From the NCBI GenBank assembly GCA_025966435.1, contig JAICRQ010000267.1, positions 1 through 5,411 of the forward strand: a stretch of 5,411 nucleotides of DNA. Reading direction: 5' to 3'. Source of the stretch: Anaerolineales bacterium (GTDB lineage Bacteria > Chloroflexota > Anaerolineae > Anaerolineales > Villigracilaceae). The notes under the pieces were generated by a model. It had not been told where the DNA came from. It searched no databases and worked only from the letters and a program-made list of their open reading frames with translations. How positions within the stretch are numbered: position 1 is the stretch's first letter; each line of letters starts with the position of its first letter. The position numbers and the translations under genes were made by a program. Shown one piece after another: positions 1 through 5,132 of this stretch.

Positions 1-32
1 AACATTCCCGTCGGACGATTTGTATTCTGCAT
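1..32 (-). CDS. Possible 5' end of a gene leaving the window (10 codons visible)
   Basis: On the minus strand an ATG at 32-30 is preceded by TGAGGAAT (42-37), a fair Shine-Dalgarno with about 5 nt spacing. It opens a frame reading MQNTNRPTGM that stays open to the window edge. A short polar start followed by an 'RPTG' motif is common in small membrane proteins, but too little is visible to name it. The hairpin at 85-120 separates it from the four-gene operon upstream, so it would need its own promoter between 33 and 84; I see no convincing one. It could be chance. Confidence 0.25.
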   Translation of the reverse strand, partial: MQNTNRPTGM

Positions 33-84
33 GTTATTCCTCAGAAACCCGAGTAAATTCCCGGCAGGATAACACAATCTCAAG

Positions 85-120
85 AGTCAAACAACCCCGC
101 GTTGGCGGGGTTGTTTGACT
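85..120 (-). terminator. Hairpin terminator of the four-gene operon
   Basis: A perfect 16-bp inverted repeat (arms 85-100 and 105-120, loop GTTG) has a GC core (CCCCGC/GCGGGG) and an outer A/T-richer part. It lies 43 nt past the stop codon of the last operon gene (164-166). In the minus direction the 3' arm ends TTGTTTGACT and then CTTG, so the U-tract is interrupted rather than clean. Because the stem is symmetrical it could also act on plus-strand transcripts coming from the left. Termination is inferred from structure and position. Confidence 0.7.
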
Positions 121-163
121 TGCTCTCACGCGATCAATTTATGTAAGCGGGTTTGCTTGGCAC

Positions 164-544
164 TCACTCCACATAAATCTCTACGTGCTCCCCGTCCTCA
201 TCATCGGTGACATCGATAATCTTGCCGGTCATTCCGGTCCGCACCGCATCCATCACGTTGGACATGTCCACGCCTTCTACTTCCGGGGCAAAATGCGCGC
301 CGATCTTCAACCCGGCATCCACCAGGGCGAGCGGGATCTGCACCGAAGCCTTCGAGCGGCCCGTGTGCACATCCGTCACCCGGATTCGCAGCCAGCGCGG
401 ACTCCCGGGCATGCCCGGAGGGCGCGGCGGCGTCGGCATCCGTTTCTCGCTTAACGCCATAAGAAGTTTGGTTCCCTCTTCTGCGCTCAGCTTTCCATCT
501 TCGATCATCTTCAAGATTTTCATTCGTTCTTCTGAACTAGCCAT
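164..544 (-). CDS. Small soluble SHOCT-like-domain protein (126 aa), last gene of operon
   Basis: The function is unknown. Residues 5-31 form the SHOCT-like helical module shared by all four operon proteins (EERMKIL, GKLSAEE, LLMAL). A proline-rich linker (PTPPRPPG, about 37-44) leads to a roughly 75-residue C-terminal domain ending in DDEDGEHVEIYVE. That domain matches the C-terminal domain of the preceding gene: the WLR.. strand, the PLAL/PLGL segment, the D-G-K-acidic stretch and the DGEHV end all correspond. There is no signal peptide or membrane segment, so it should be cytosolic. The ATG at 544 is supported by a full AAGGAGGT (557-550) overlapping the previous stop codon with 5 nt spacing, which implies coupled translation. 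It is plausibly a soluble partner of the membrane paralogue. Confidence 0.85.
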   Translation of the reverse strand: MASSEERMKILKMIEDGKLSAEEGTKLLMALSEKRMPTPPRPPGMPGSPRWLRIRVTDVHTGRSKASVQIPLALVDAGLKIGAHFAPEVEGVDMSNVMDAVRTGMTGKIIDVTDDEDGEHVEIYVE

Positions 545-555
545 ATCACACCTCC

Positions 556-1185
556 TTACCCGATGTAAACTTGCACATGTTCGCCATCTCCATTGTCGTT
601 TGCGTTGATGATGAGAGGTGCACCAGATTTCCCCGTGGCGTCTAAGATCTGGATGATCTCATCCACATTCGTATGATTCATCCCGCGTATGTTATGTCCA
701 AACGTTCGCAGGACCCAGGCGGTTAGACCTAAAGGCAGCGGAAAACCGAGTGTGATCTTCCGCGGCCCGTCGTGCGCATTGCGCCGGTCCACATTTACAT
801 ATAACCACTTCGAATTCTGGGCACCTGCGCCCAGGGCAATCAATAACACACCTAATAAAAGCGGAATCAGCAGAAAAAAGAACCAGAAATTTACGCCTGC
901 GTTTTGCTGGATGGAATACATCCCCCAGGCACTGAACACGGTCAGGAAGACTCCGACCCACAGGGGGATCATGGCAAAACGACGCGCACGCGCCCTGACC
1001 TCTTCAAACTCGGGAGCCTCGACTCGTTCGCCGCCGGAGCTGGCTCCCGCTTCAATGACCTCGACTTCTGCCTCCGAGGGATCCGGGTCCGCCTCGAGCG
1101 CGCGCATCAGGCTGGAAGCTTGTTCGGCAGAGATCTTGCCTTCCTGCACCATCTGCAGAATCTTTCTGCGTTCTTCAGAGGACAT
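556..1185 (-). CDS. Membrane-anchored SHOCT-like-domain protein with two TM helices (209 aa)
   Basis: The function is unknown. Residues 3-30 are the SHOCT-like module (EERRKIL, GKISAEQ, LMRAL). An acidic linker (31-61) is followed by a short basic patch (RARARR) just before TM1 (about 71-92), a short loop, and TM2 (about 100-121). The C-terminal domain (about 126-209) contains KWLYVNV, FPLPLGL and a terminal DGEHVQVYIG. The RARARR patch suggests the N-terminus is cytoplasmic; with two helices the C-terminal domain would also be cytoplasmic, so the helices form a hairpin anchor. The start ATG overlaps the upstream stop by one base (TAATG), with AAGGAGG at 1198-1192 inside the previous gene's last codons, so translation is coupled. 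The protein equals its downstream neighbour plus a membrane hairpin. It is not a PspC or LiaF protein as far as I can recognise. Confidence 0.87.
   Translation of the reverse strand: MSSEERRKILQMVQEGKISAEQASSLMRALEADPDPSEAEVEVIEAGASSGGERVEAPEFEEVRARARRFAMIPLWVGVFLTVFSAWGMYSIQQNAGVNFWFFFLLIPLLLGVLLIALGAGAQNSKWLYVNVDRRNAHDGPRKITLGFPLPLGLTAWVLRTFGHNIRGMNHTNVDEIIQILDATGKSGAPLIINANDNGDGEHVQVYIG
1118..1137. repeat. Direct repeat copy A (20 bp, in gene 556-1185)
   Basis: GCTTGTTCGGCAGAGATCTT matches the segment at 1222-1241 at 19 of 20 positions. Both encode the same part (K-I-[ST]-A-E-Q-A) of the SHOCT-like module in two adjacent genes, 104 bp apart. The near identity reflects module homology and conserved codon choice, or recent exchange between the two modules. 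Confidence 0.8.
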
Positions 1186-2285
1186 TATTTGCCTCCTTCT
1201 AGTGCACTGAGCAACTGTTCGGCTTGTTCGGCAGTGATCTTCTTCTCAGCCAGCATCTTCAAAATAGCCAGGCGCTCTTCCTCAGCCACAGGCTCAGAAG
1301 GAGGAGATGGCGGCGTGGGAACGCCCCTCGGGCCTTTCTCCCAATTCCAGGGACCGGACTTTATATTGCCGCGCCAGCGCCGGGCATGACGCTCCGCATG
1401 ACGTTCCACGCGACGGGCGGCTTCTTCGGCGCGTTTTGCCGCGCGGGCGGTTGCCTGCTCCACCTGGCGAGAGATCCGCTCGCCAAAGCCAGACCAGTCG
1501 AAATTCATCCCCGCGAAATTCCCAAAGTCTTCCGCCGAGTTGCCGGCTTCGGCATCGTTGGTCACGCGGATGTCACCGCCGGCATTCAGCGCAATCTTTG
1601 CAGAACCGTCACCCAGAACCAGGACTCGTTCGGTTACATCCTTCTGGTTATCGATGCCTGGCCAATCTACGTCAATATCATCACCGTTCATAGCTAAGGT
1701 TACATTTGCGTTGGGCTTCAAAACAAGCAAAATATCGTCCCCGGCGGTAATCGAGTAGGCGCCGTCTGTTTTGGGCTCGAGGTACACAACCACATCCTCG
1801 CTCACGTTGACCTTGACGTTCCCGCGCGCACCACGCAGCGCCATGTCGTCTGCGACAGAGTCAAACGTGACATTTCCTTCCACATCACGAACAGATACAT
1901 CCCCGCCGACGCTCTTCACGTAGAGGTTGCCTTTCGCGCCGCGCAGACTGAAGTCTGCCTTAATGGTGTCGATTGCTACAGATCCCACATCGCGCATGGA
2001 AAGATCACTGTCAATTTCCTTGATCTCCACACTCCCTACCACCCCGCGCAGTGCCATATCTCCGCCGACTCTTTCAATAGAAAGCGAAGCGGCTCTTGGG
2101 ATTCGCAAAGAAACATCATCGGTACAGGAAAACAAAACGGCATCGCCATTTTGTTGCAGCGTGAGCTGGTCCTTATCCGTATTGATGAGAATATCCTCGC
2201 CATCCCAGCCCACGACGCTCAGATCGCCATCGATCGCCTCGATTCTGATTTTTGGTGTCTTTCCGGCAGAAATGATTCGTGACAT
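1185..2285 (-). CDS. DUF4097-like beta-repeat protein with C-terminal SHOCT-like module (366 aa)
   Basis: Residues 1-240 are rich in short strands of the DUF4097 ('putative adhesin', right-handed beta-repeat) type. A clear repeat of 17-18 residues has the pattern D-x-[SA]-[LMV]-R-[GD] starting at D76, D94, D111, D129 and D147, with related GDD/GGD turns near 183, 202 and 237. There is no signal peptide or membrane segment, so despite the family nickname this is probably a cytosolic protein. Residues 271-305 form an Ala/Arg/Glu-rich helix with ten arginines, then a Trp/Gly stretch and a proline linker (PTPPSPP, 323-329), then the SHOCT-like module (334-362: EEERLAIL, KKITAEQ, LLSAL). The start lies 3 bp after the DUF2089 stop, with GAGGAG at 2297-2292. 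A structural or scaffold role in the operon's pathway is inferred; the molecular function is unknown. Confidence 0.85.
   Translation of the reverse strand: MSRIISAGKTPKIRIEAIDGDLSVVGWDGEDILINTDKDQLTLQQNGDAVLFSCTDDVSLRIPRAASLSIERVGGDMALRGVVGSVEIKEIDSDLSMRDVGSVAIDTIKADFSLRGAKGNLYVKSVGGDVSVRDVEGNVTFDSVADDMALRGARGNVKVNVSEDVVVYLEPKTDGAYSITAGDDILLVLKPNANVTLAMNGDDIDVDWPGIDNQKDVTERVLVLGDGSAKIALNAGGDIRVTNDAEAGNSAEDFGNFAGMNFDWSGFGERISRQVEQATARAAKRAEEAARRVERHAERHARRWRGNIKSGPWNWEKGPRGVPTPPSPPSEPVAEEERLAILKMLAEKKITAEQAEQLLSALEGGK
1222..1241. repeat. Direct repeat copy B (20 bp, in gene 1185-2285)
   Basis: This is the partner of the 1118-1137 repeat, differing at one base (T for A, seen as KIT versus KIS in the proteins). 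It lies in the C-terminal SHOCT-like module of the DUF4097-like gene, just before the N-terminal module of the next gene. Confidence 0.8.
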
Positions 2286-2288
2286 GTT

Positions 2289-2672
2289 CTACTCCTCTTG
2301 CCCGCGCAGCAAACGCATCGCTTCATCCGCAGAAATCTTTCCCAGTTCCAGATCTTCGAGTACAGTACTCCGCCTCTCCGGACTGATCTCGAGCACTTCG
2401 TCCTTGCCAGGCTCGAAACCAAGAGCGCGGATCACCTCATGCAAACGATTTCGAATGGTCGGGTAGGAAAGATTGAGTTCCTGTTCCATGCGGTTGATCT
2501 TTCCCTCACAGCGCACAAAGGTCACGATAAAATCCAGATGTTCGGCGGTTAAGTGTGCAAAAGGACCGCCTGTGAACTGCCCTTCGATGGACGTATCACA
2601 GGACGGACAATGTAAGCGGGTGACGTTTAGTTCTTCGCGACAAACCGGGCAACGAGTGGGTGCAGCGTACAT
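2289..2672 (-). CDS. DUF2089 family protein: zinc ribbon, helix-turn-helix, SHOCT-like tail (127 aa)
   Basis: This is probably a DNA-binding regulator of the operon it heads. Residues 8-25 form a four-cysteine zinc ribbon (CPVC at 8-11, CPSC at 22-25). Residues about 43-85 hold the family's characteristic segment: FVRCEGKI, then LNLSYPTIRNRLHEVIRALGF, which reads as a helix-turn-helix with SYPTIRNRL as recognition helix. The tail (97-123: SPERRSTVLED, GKISADEA, RLL) is the SHOCT-like module shared with the next three genes. The length is typical for DUF2089 as I know it. The ATG at 2672 has AGGAGA (2684-2679) with 6 nt spacing. It is the first gene after a consensus promoter with a long leader, so autoregulation is plausible but not shown. 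The biochemical target is unknown to me. Confidence 0.9.
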   Translation of the reverse strand: MYAAPTRCPVCREELNVTRLHCPSCDTSIEGQFTGGPFAHLTAEHLDFIVTFVRCEGKINRMEQELNLSYPTIRNRLHEVIRALGFEPGKDEVLEISPERRSTVLEDLELGKISADEAMRLLRGQEE

Positions 2673-2798
2673 GTAAAATCTCCTGAAAACAATTCTTCAC
2701 AGCCAAGGAGGCGTATAATCAGAAATCAATATCAAGCTTTTTCATTCGAGCGAAACCAGATATTGCAAAATTTGAAGCTTCGTTCAATCTTTAAGATC

Positions 2799-2826
2799 AT
2801 TATAGGCAAAATCTTTATTTTGTCAA
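2799..2826 (-). promoter_or_regulatory. Consensus promoter of the DUF2089/SHOCT-like operon
   Basis: On the minus strand, TTGACA (2826-2821) and TATAAT (2804-2799) are both perfect sigma-70-type consensus boxes separated by 16 bp. Transcription would start near 2792, giving a leader of about 120 nt before the DUF2089 ATG at 2672. The surrounding 263-bp divergent region (2673-2935) is AT-rich, contains a palindrome GAAGCTTC at 2774-2781 within the leader, and shows no gene on either strand beyond tiny ORFs. Confidence 0.8.
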
Positions 2827-2901
2827 GGATTTTTTCAATTAAATTAACTTCGATTCAAGATAGTTAAAGATTGTAGAAGAAAATATAAAGAATAACAATT
2901 T

Positions 2902-2934
2902 ATGAGCAAATATTTCATTTTTCGAGGTGGTTGA
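2902..2934 (+). CDS. Possible leader ORF (10 aa) directly upstream of corA
   Basis: ATG at 2902 opens MSKYFIFRGG and stops with TGA at 2932-2934, one base before the preferred corA ATG at 2936. Its last codons contain the corA Shine-Dalgarno (GAGGTGG, 2924-2930), so translating it would couple to or interfere with corA initiation. Its own ribosome site is weak (AAAGAA at 2887-2892 at most). Leader ORFs are known upstream of Mg2+ transporter genes in enterobacteria, but one this short in AT-rich DNA may be chance. Confidence 0.3.
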   Translation: MSKYFIFRGG

Positions 2935-2935
2935 A

Positions 2936-3922
2936 ATGATTCGGTCTTTATACTATATTCCCGGGCGGCCTATCCAGAAAGATCTCCCTCCTGAAACGTT
3001 TCCTGAACTCATTAGAAACCGACGATCGGTATTATGGGTGGACTTTATCAGTGAGCCGCCGGAAACCTCTCAGTCAATTCTGGAGGAGTTTGGCTTTCAT
3101 CCTCTGGCAATCGATGATGCACTGCAGGAAACGCATATTCCCCGTCTGGATGACTGGGGTGAGTATCTTTATATTGTCTTCAATTACATGAATCTGGAGC
3201 CAAACGGAGACACATGGAAAACCGAAGTAGATGAGCTGGATGTCTTTCTTGGGAAAAACTATATTGTTACCCACCACGATCATCAAATCCCCGCTGTAGA
3301 CGAGACCTGGATAGTCTGCGAACGTGACGAGCGCAATGTACAGCAGGGAGCGGACCATATCCTGTACAGACTCACGGATCATTTGATGGCCGGCTATATG
3401 CCAGCAGTAGAAAAAATCGACGAGGCGATTGACCAGATCGAAGACCAGGTATTCCACAGGCCCTCACCGCGCGTTCTCGAACAACTATTTTCACTGAAAC
3501 GAGCTTTGCTGGCGATGCGCCGTGTTATCATCCCGCAGCGTGAAGTGCTGAACAAGCTTGCCCGTGACGATTATAAAGTTGTGGACCCAAGAGACCGCGT
3601 ATTCTTTCGTGATATTTATGACCATCTCGTGCGGCTGCACGACCTCAATGAAAGCTTGCGGGATATTGTAGGAGGTGTGCAGGATACCTATTTGTCCGCG
3701 GTCAACAATCGCATGAATGAAATCATGAAAACGCTGACGATCATCACCGTTCTGTTTATGCCGCTGACGTTTCTCACAGGGTATTTCGGCATGAACTTCT
3801 TCGAACCGCTTGGCAATCTGACAGGCTGGACAACCACTCCAATGTTCTACATCACTCTTGCGATCATACTCCTTTTGCCCTTTGGAATGTACATTTGGAT
3901 GCGCCGACGCACCTGGCTGTAA
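2936..3922 (+). CDS. corA: CorA-family Mg2+/divalent-cation transport protein (328 aa)
   Basis: CorA proteins are homopentameric inner-membrane channels for Mg2+, and in some members Co2+, Ni2+ or Zn2+. The layout is complete. A large cytoplasmic N-terminal domain has the family motif HPLAIDDAL (55-63), long helices follow (about 140-260, acidic and rich in E/D/R), TM1 is at about 264-283, the signature YFGMNF at 283-288 carries the invariant Gly-Met-Asn selectivity motif, TM2 is at about 302-321, and the tail is basic (MRRRTW). ATG at 2936 is preferred because GAGGTGG (2924-2930) sits 5 nt upstream; an in-frame GTG at 2927 would lie inside that site. No clear promoter is seen: the upstream region is AT-rich with only weak boxes. 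No terminator hairpin follows, so transcription may run on into lexA. Substrate specificity cannot be told from sequence; Mg2+ is the default for the family. Confidence 0.95.
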   Translation: MIRSLYYIPGRPIQKDLPPETFPELIRNRRSVLWVDFISEPPETSQSILEEFGFHPLAIDDALQETHIPRLDDWGEYLYIVFNYMNLEPNGDTWKTEVDELDVFLGKNYIVTHHDHQIPAVDETWIVCERDERNVQQGADHILYRLTDHLMAGYMPAVEKIDEAIDQIEDQVFHRPSPRVLEQLFSLKRALLAMRRVIIPQREVLNKLARDDYKVVDPRDRVFFRDIYDHLVRLHDLNESLRDIVGGVQDTYLSAVNNRMNEIMKTLTIITVLFMPLTFLTGYFGMNFFEPLGNLTGWTTTPMFYITLAIILLLPFGMYIWMRRRTWL

Positions 3923-3944
3923 CAAAAAACCTGCTTCACAAAGC

Positions 3945-3973
3945 TTGACACAGAACAGACGTTCGGTTATCAT
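3945..3973 (+). promoter_or_regulatory. lexA promoter
   Basis: TTGACA at 3945-3950 is a perfect -35. After a 17-bp spacer, TATCAT at 3968-3973 matches the -10 consensus at five of six bases. The start of transcription would fall near 3980, giving a leader of about 54 nt before lexA. The promoter begins 22 bp after the corA stop. The spacer contains the LexA box described separately. Confidence 0.82.
3953..3964. promoter_or_regulatory. LexA operator (SOS box) in the lexA promoter
   Basis: GAACAGACGTTC fits the Gram-positive-type SOS box GAAC-RNRY-GTTC at every position. It lies wholly between the -35 and -10, where bound LexA would block RNA polymerase. This is the expected arrangement for negative autoregulation, released when RecA filaments trigger LexA self-cleavage after DNA damage. 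Binding itself is inferred. Confidence 0.85.
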
Positions 3974-3984
3974 TCATAGCACAA

Positions 3985-4003
3985 ATGAGCGAAGAATGCT
4001 CAT
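3985..4003 (+). repeat. Inverted repeat in the lexA leader (ATGAGC-N7-GCTCAT)
   Basis: Six-base arms, ATGAGC (3985-3990) and GCTCAT (3998-4003), flank a 7-nt loop just downstream of the predicted start of transcription. It could fold as an RNA hairpin or be a protein site. It is not a LexA box. Confidence 0.55.
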
Positions 4004-4006
4004 GTT

Positions 4007-4022
4007 GCCCAGATATCTGGGC
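4007..4022 (+). repeat. Perfect 16-bp palindrome abutting the lexA ribosome site
   Basis: GCCCAGATATCTGGGC is a perfect palindrome ending one base before GGGAGG (4023-4028), the lexA Shine-Dalgarno. As RNA it makes a six-pair GC-rich stem with an ATAT loop; as DNA it could bind a dimeric regulator. Its position suggests a translational or second transcriptional control, which is inference. Confidence 0.65.
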
Positions 4023-4033
4023 GGGAGGCAGCT

Positions 4034-4720
4034 ATGATGATGGTTCGAAAAAGCAAAGGTCTCGGAGAACGTCACCACAGGATTCTTGCGTTCCTGAAAC
4101 AGTACCAGCTCGATAACAAGTATCCCCCTTCGATTCGTGAGATCGGGGAAAAGACCGGAATCACATCTACATCCGTTGTGAATTATTATCTTGATCAGCT
4201 CGAGAAAAAAGGCTTGATCGAGCGCGACCGCAAGATTTCACGCGGCGTTCGCCTTGCTGGGATGAATGGATCTCCCGATACACTTCGCATTCCCATCCTT
4301 GGTCCCATCGCCGCGGGTCTTCCTCTGCCTGAGCTTGATCCTACGATCAGCTACATGACCGATAGCGAAGCCAACGCTGTAGATATCGCACGCAGCCTCC
4401 TTCCCTCCAAGGAAAAAGGCGATGGCTTGTACGCTCTGGAAGTCCGCGGAGAATCGATGATCGACGCAATGATTAATGATGGCGACATTGTCGTTCTCAA
4501 ACCAGCCTCCGATGCTCGCAATGGCGAGATGGTCGCCGTCTGGCTCCCGCGCGATAATGAAGCAACTCTGAAGTACTTCTTCAAGGAAAAGGATCGCTAT
4601 CGCCTCCAGCCTGCCAACCCCACCATGAAACCAATCTTCGTCAAGAAGAGTGAGCCCATCGAGATCAAAGGCAAGGTAGTCATGGTCATTCGCCGGATGG
4701 AAAAGCTGCTTGCATCATAA
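4034..4720 (+). CDS. lexA: LexA, SOS transcriptional repressor / self-cleaving serine protease (228 aa)
   Basis: LexA represses DNA-damage genes and cleaves itself when stimulated by RecA-ssDNA filaments. The N-terminal winged helix (about 10-75) has PPSIREIGEKTGITSTSVV and the wing LIERDRKISRGVRL. The S24 protease domain shows the cleavage site Ala94-Gly95 (IAAGLP), the nucleophile Ser141 (RGESMIDAMI) and the general base Lys180 (ATLKYF), so all catalytic parts are present. The stretch between cleavage site and Ser141 is 46 residues, about 12 longer than in E. coli LexA (Gly85 to Ser119). The DNA-binding wing plus a LexA box in its own promoter favour LexA over a phage CI-like repressor. There are three successive ATG codons (4034, 4037, 4040); GGGAGG at 4023-4028 gives 5, 8 or 11 nt spacing, so the first or second is the likely start. 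Confidence 0.95.
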   Translation: MMMVRKSKGLGERHHRILAFLKQYQLDNKYPPSIREIGEKTGITSTSVVNYYLDQLEKKGLIERDRKISRGVRLAGMNGSPDTLRIPILGPIAAGLPLPELDPTISYMTDSEANAVDIARSLLPSKEKGDGLYALEVRGESMIDAMINDGDIVVLKPASDARNGEMVAVWLPRDNEATLKYFFKEKDRYRLQPANPTMKPIFVKKSEPIEIKGKVVMVIRRMEKLLAS

Positions 4721-4735
4721 ACATGTGAAACGAAT

Positions 4736-4765
4736 AAAGAGACGACCCTAGAGGTCGTCTCTTTT
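4736..4765 (+). terminator. Rho-independent terminator of lexA
   Basis: A perfect 12-bp stem (AAAGAGACGACC at 4736-4747 with GGTCGTCTCTTT at 4753-4764) has a 5-nt loop, and the T-run reaches 4765. It begins 16 bp after the lexA stop. The A-run on the 5' side would let it work weakly in the other direction too. Confidence 0.88.
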
Positions 4766-4791
4766 GATTTAAGTCACGGAAACGAGAGCGA

Positions 4792-4797
4792 TATAAT
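4792..4797 (+). promoter_or_regulatory. -10 box of the promoter for the ABM-like gene
   Basis: A perfect TATAAT lies 24 bp upstream of the ATG at 4822, so the leader would be only about 18 nt and just hold the Shine-Dalgarno. At the standard 17-bp spacing the -35 is poor (TTAAGT at 4769-4774), and there is no TGn extension, so the promoter may be weak or activated. The terminator just upstream makes an independent promoter necessary. Confidence 0.5.
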
Positions 4798-4821
4798 TTA
4801 TACAATCGAAAGGAGTCTCTC

Positions 4822-5127
4822 ATGTATGGAACAATTGCGCGCTTTCGCATTAAACCTGGTGTAAAAGATGAATTCGTCAAAACGATGGACAGTTTCGGCA
4901 GTACAATCATCCCAGGTTGGGTTGCAGATTATTATTTTCAAATGGACAAGGACCCTGATGAGTTTTATCTCGTAGCAATATTCAAGGATAAAGAAACCTA
5001 TATAGCAAATGCAGATAGTGCTCAACAGCACGAACAATATCTGAAGTTTCGATCCTTTTTGATAGATGACCCGGAATGGAACGACGGTTCTATTCTGTCG
5101 GCAACGGGGCCCGGATCCGGCAAATGA
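4822..5127 (+). CDS. Small ABM/dimeric alpha-beta-barrel-like protein (101 aa)
   Basis: This is probably a member of the dimeric alpha/beta-barrel superfamily (antibiotic-biosynthesis-monooxygenase-like or NIPSNAP-like). The order of elements fits: strand YGTIARFRI (2-10), KPGVKDEFVKTMD helix (11-23), IIPGWVADYYFQMD strands (29-42) closing with DEFYLVAIFKDKETYIA (46-62), then a helix with repeated Gln/His (QQHEQYLKF) and a C-terminal tail with W86. Many members are small oxygenases or stress-related dimers, but no catalytic residue can be assigned, so no reaction is claimed. ATG 4822 has AAAGGAG at 4809-4815 with 6 nt spacing. It is monocistronic, lies between its own promoter and a terminator, and converges on rplL. 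Confidence 0.8.
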   Translation: MYGTIARFRIKPGVKDEFVKTMDSFGSTIIPGWVADYYFQMDKDPDEFYLVAIFKDKETYIANADSAQQHEQYLKFRSFLIDDPEWNDGSILSATGPGSGK

Positions 5128-5132
5128 AAAGC

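Noticed and set aside
1..84. 3' end of a plus-strand gene before the 85-120 hairpin
   Set aside because: The plus frames close at 54-56, 70-72 or 114-116, but none gives a recognisable protein end in so few codons.
207..2466. Long plus-strand open frames opposite the operon (for example 207-608, 689-1210, 1224-1697, 1927-2466)
   Set aside because: They lie antisense to well-supported genes, give low-complexity Arg/Ser/Pro-rich products of no recognisable family, and lack good ribosome sites.
2714..2719. Plus-strand TATAAT near an AAGGAGG (2704-2710)
   Set aside because: There is no -35 at the right distance and no plus-strand gene follows before corA, more than 200 bp away; the AAGGAGG is upstream of the TATAAT and leads to no ORF.
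2719..2745. Minus-strand 8-codon ORF (MKKLDIDF) in the operon leader
   Set aside because: It has no ribosome site, is very short and lies in AT-rich DNA; it is probably chance.
2673..2935. Mg2+ riboswitch upstream of corA
   Set aside because: The AT-rich region is too short and shows no set of conserved paired elements that I can recognise as an M-box.
3923..3944. Terminator after corA
   Set aside because: I found no hairpin with a T-run between the corA stop and the lexA -35, so read-through is left open rather than a terminator called.
4034..4720. Phage CI-like repressor instead of LexA
   Set aside because: The LexA-type winged helix, the Ala-Gly cleavage site, the Ser/Lys pair and a LexA box in its own promoter, with no phage genes nearby, all point to the chromosomal SOS repressor.
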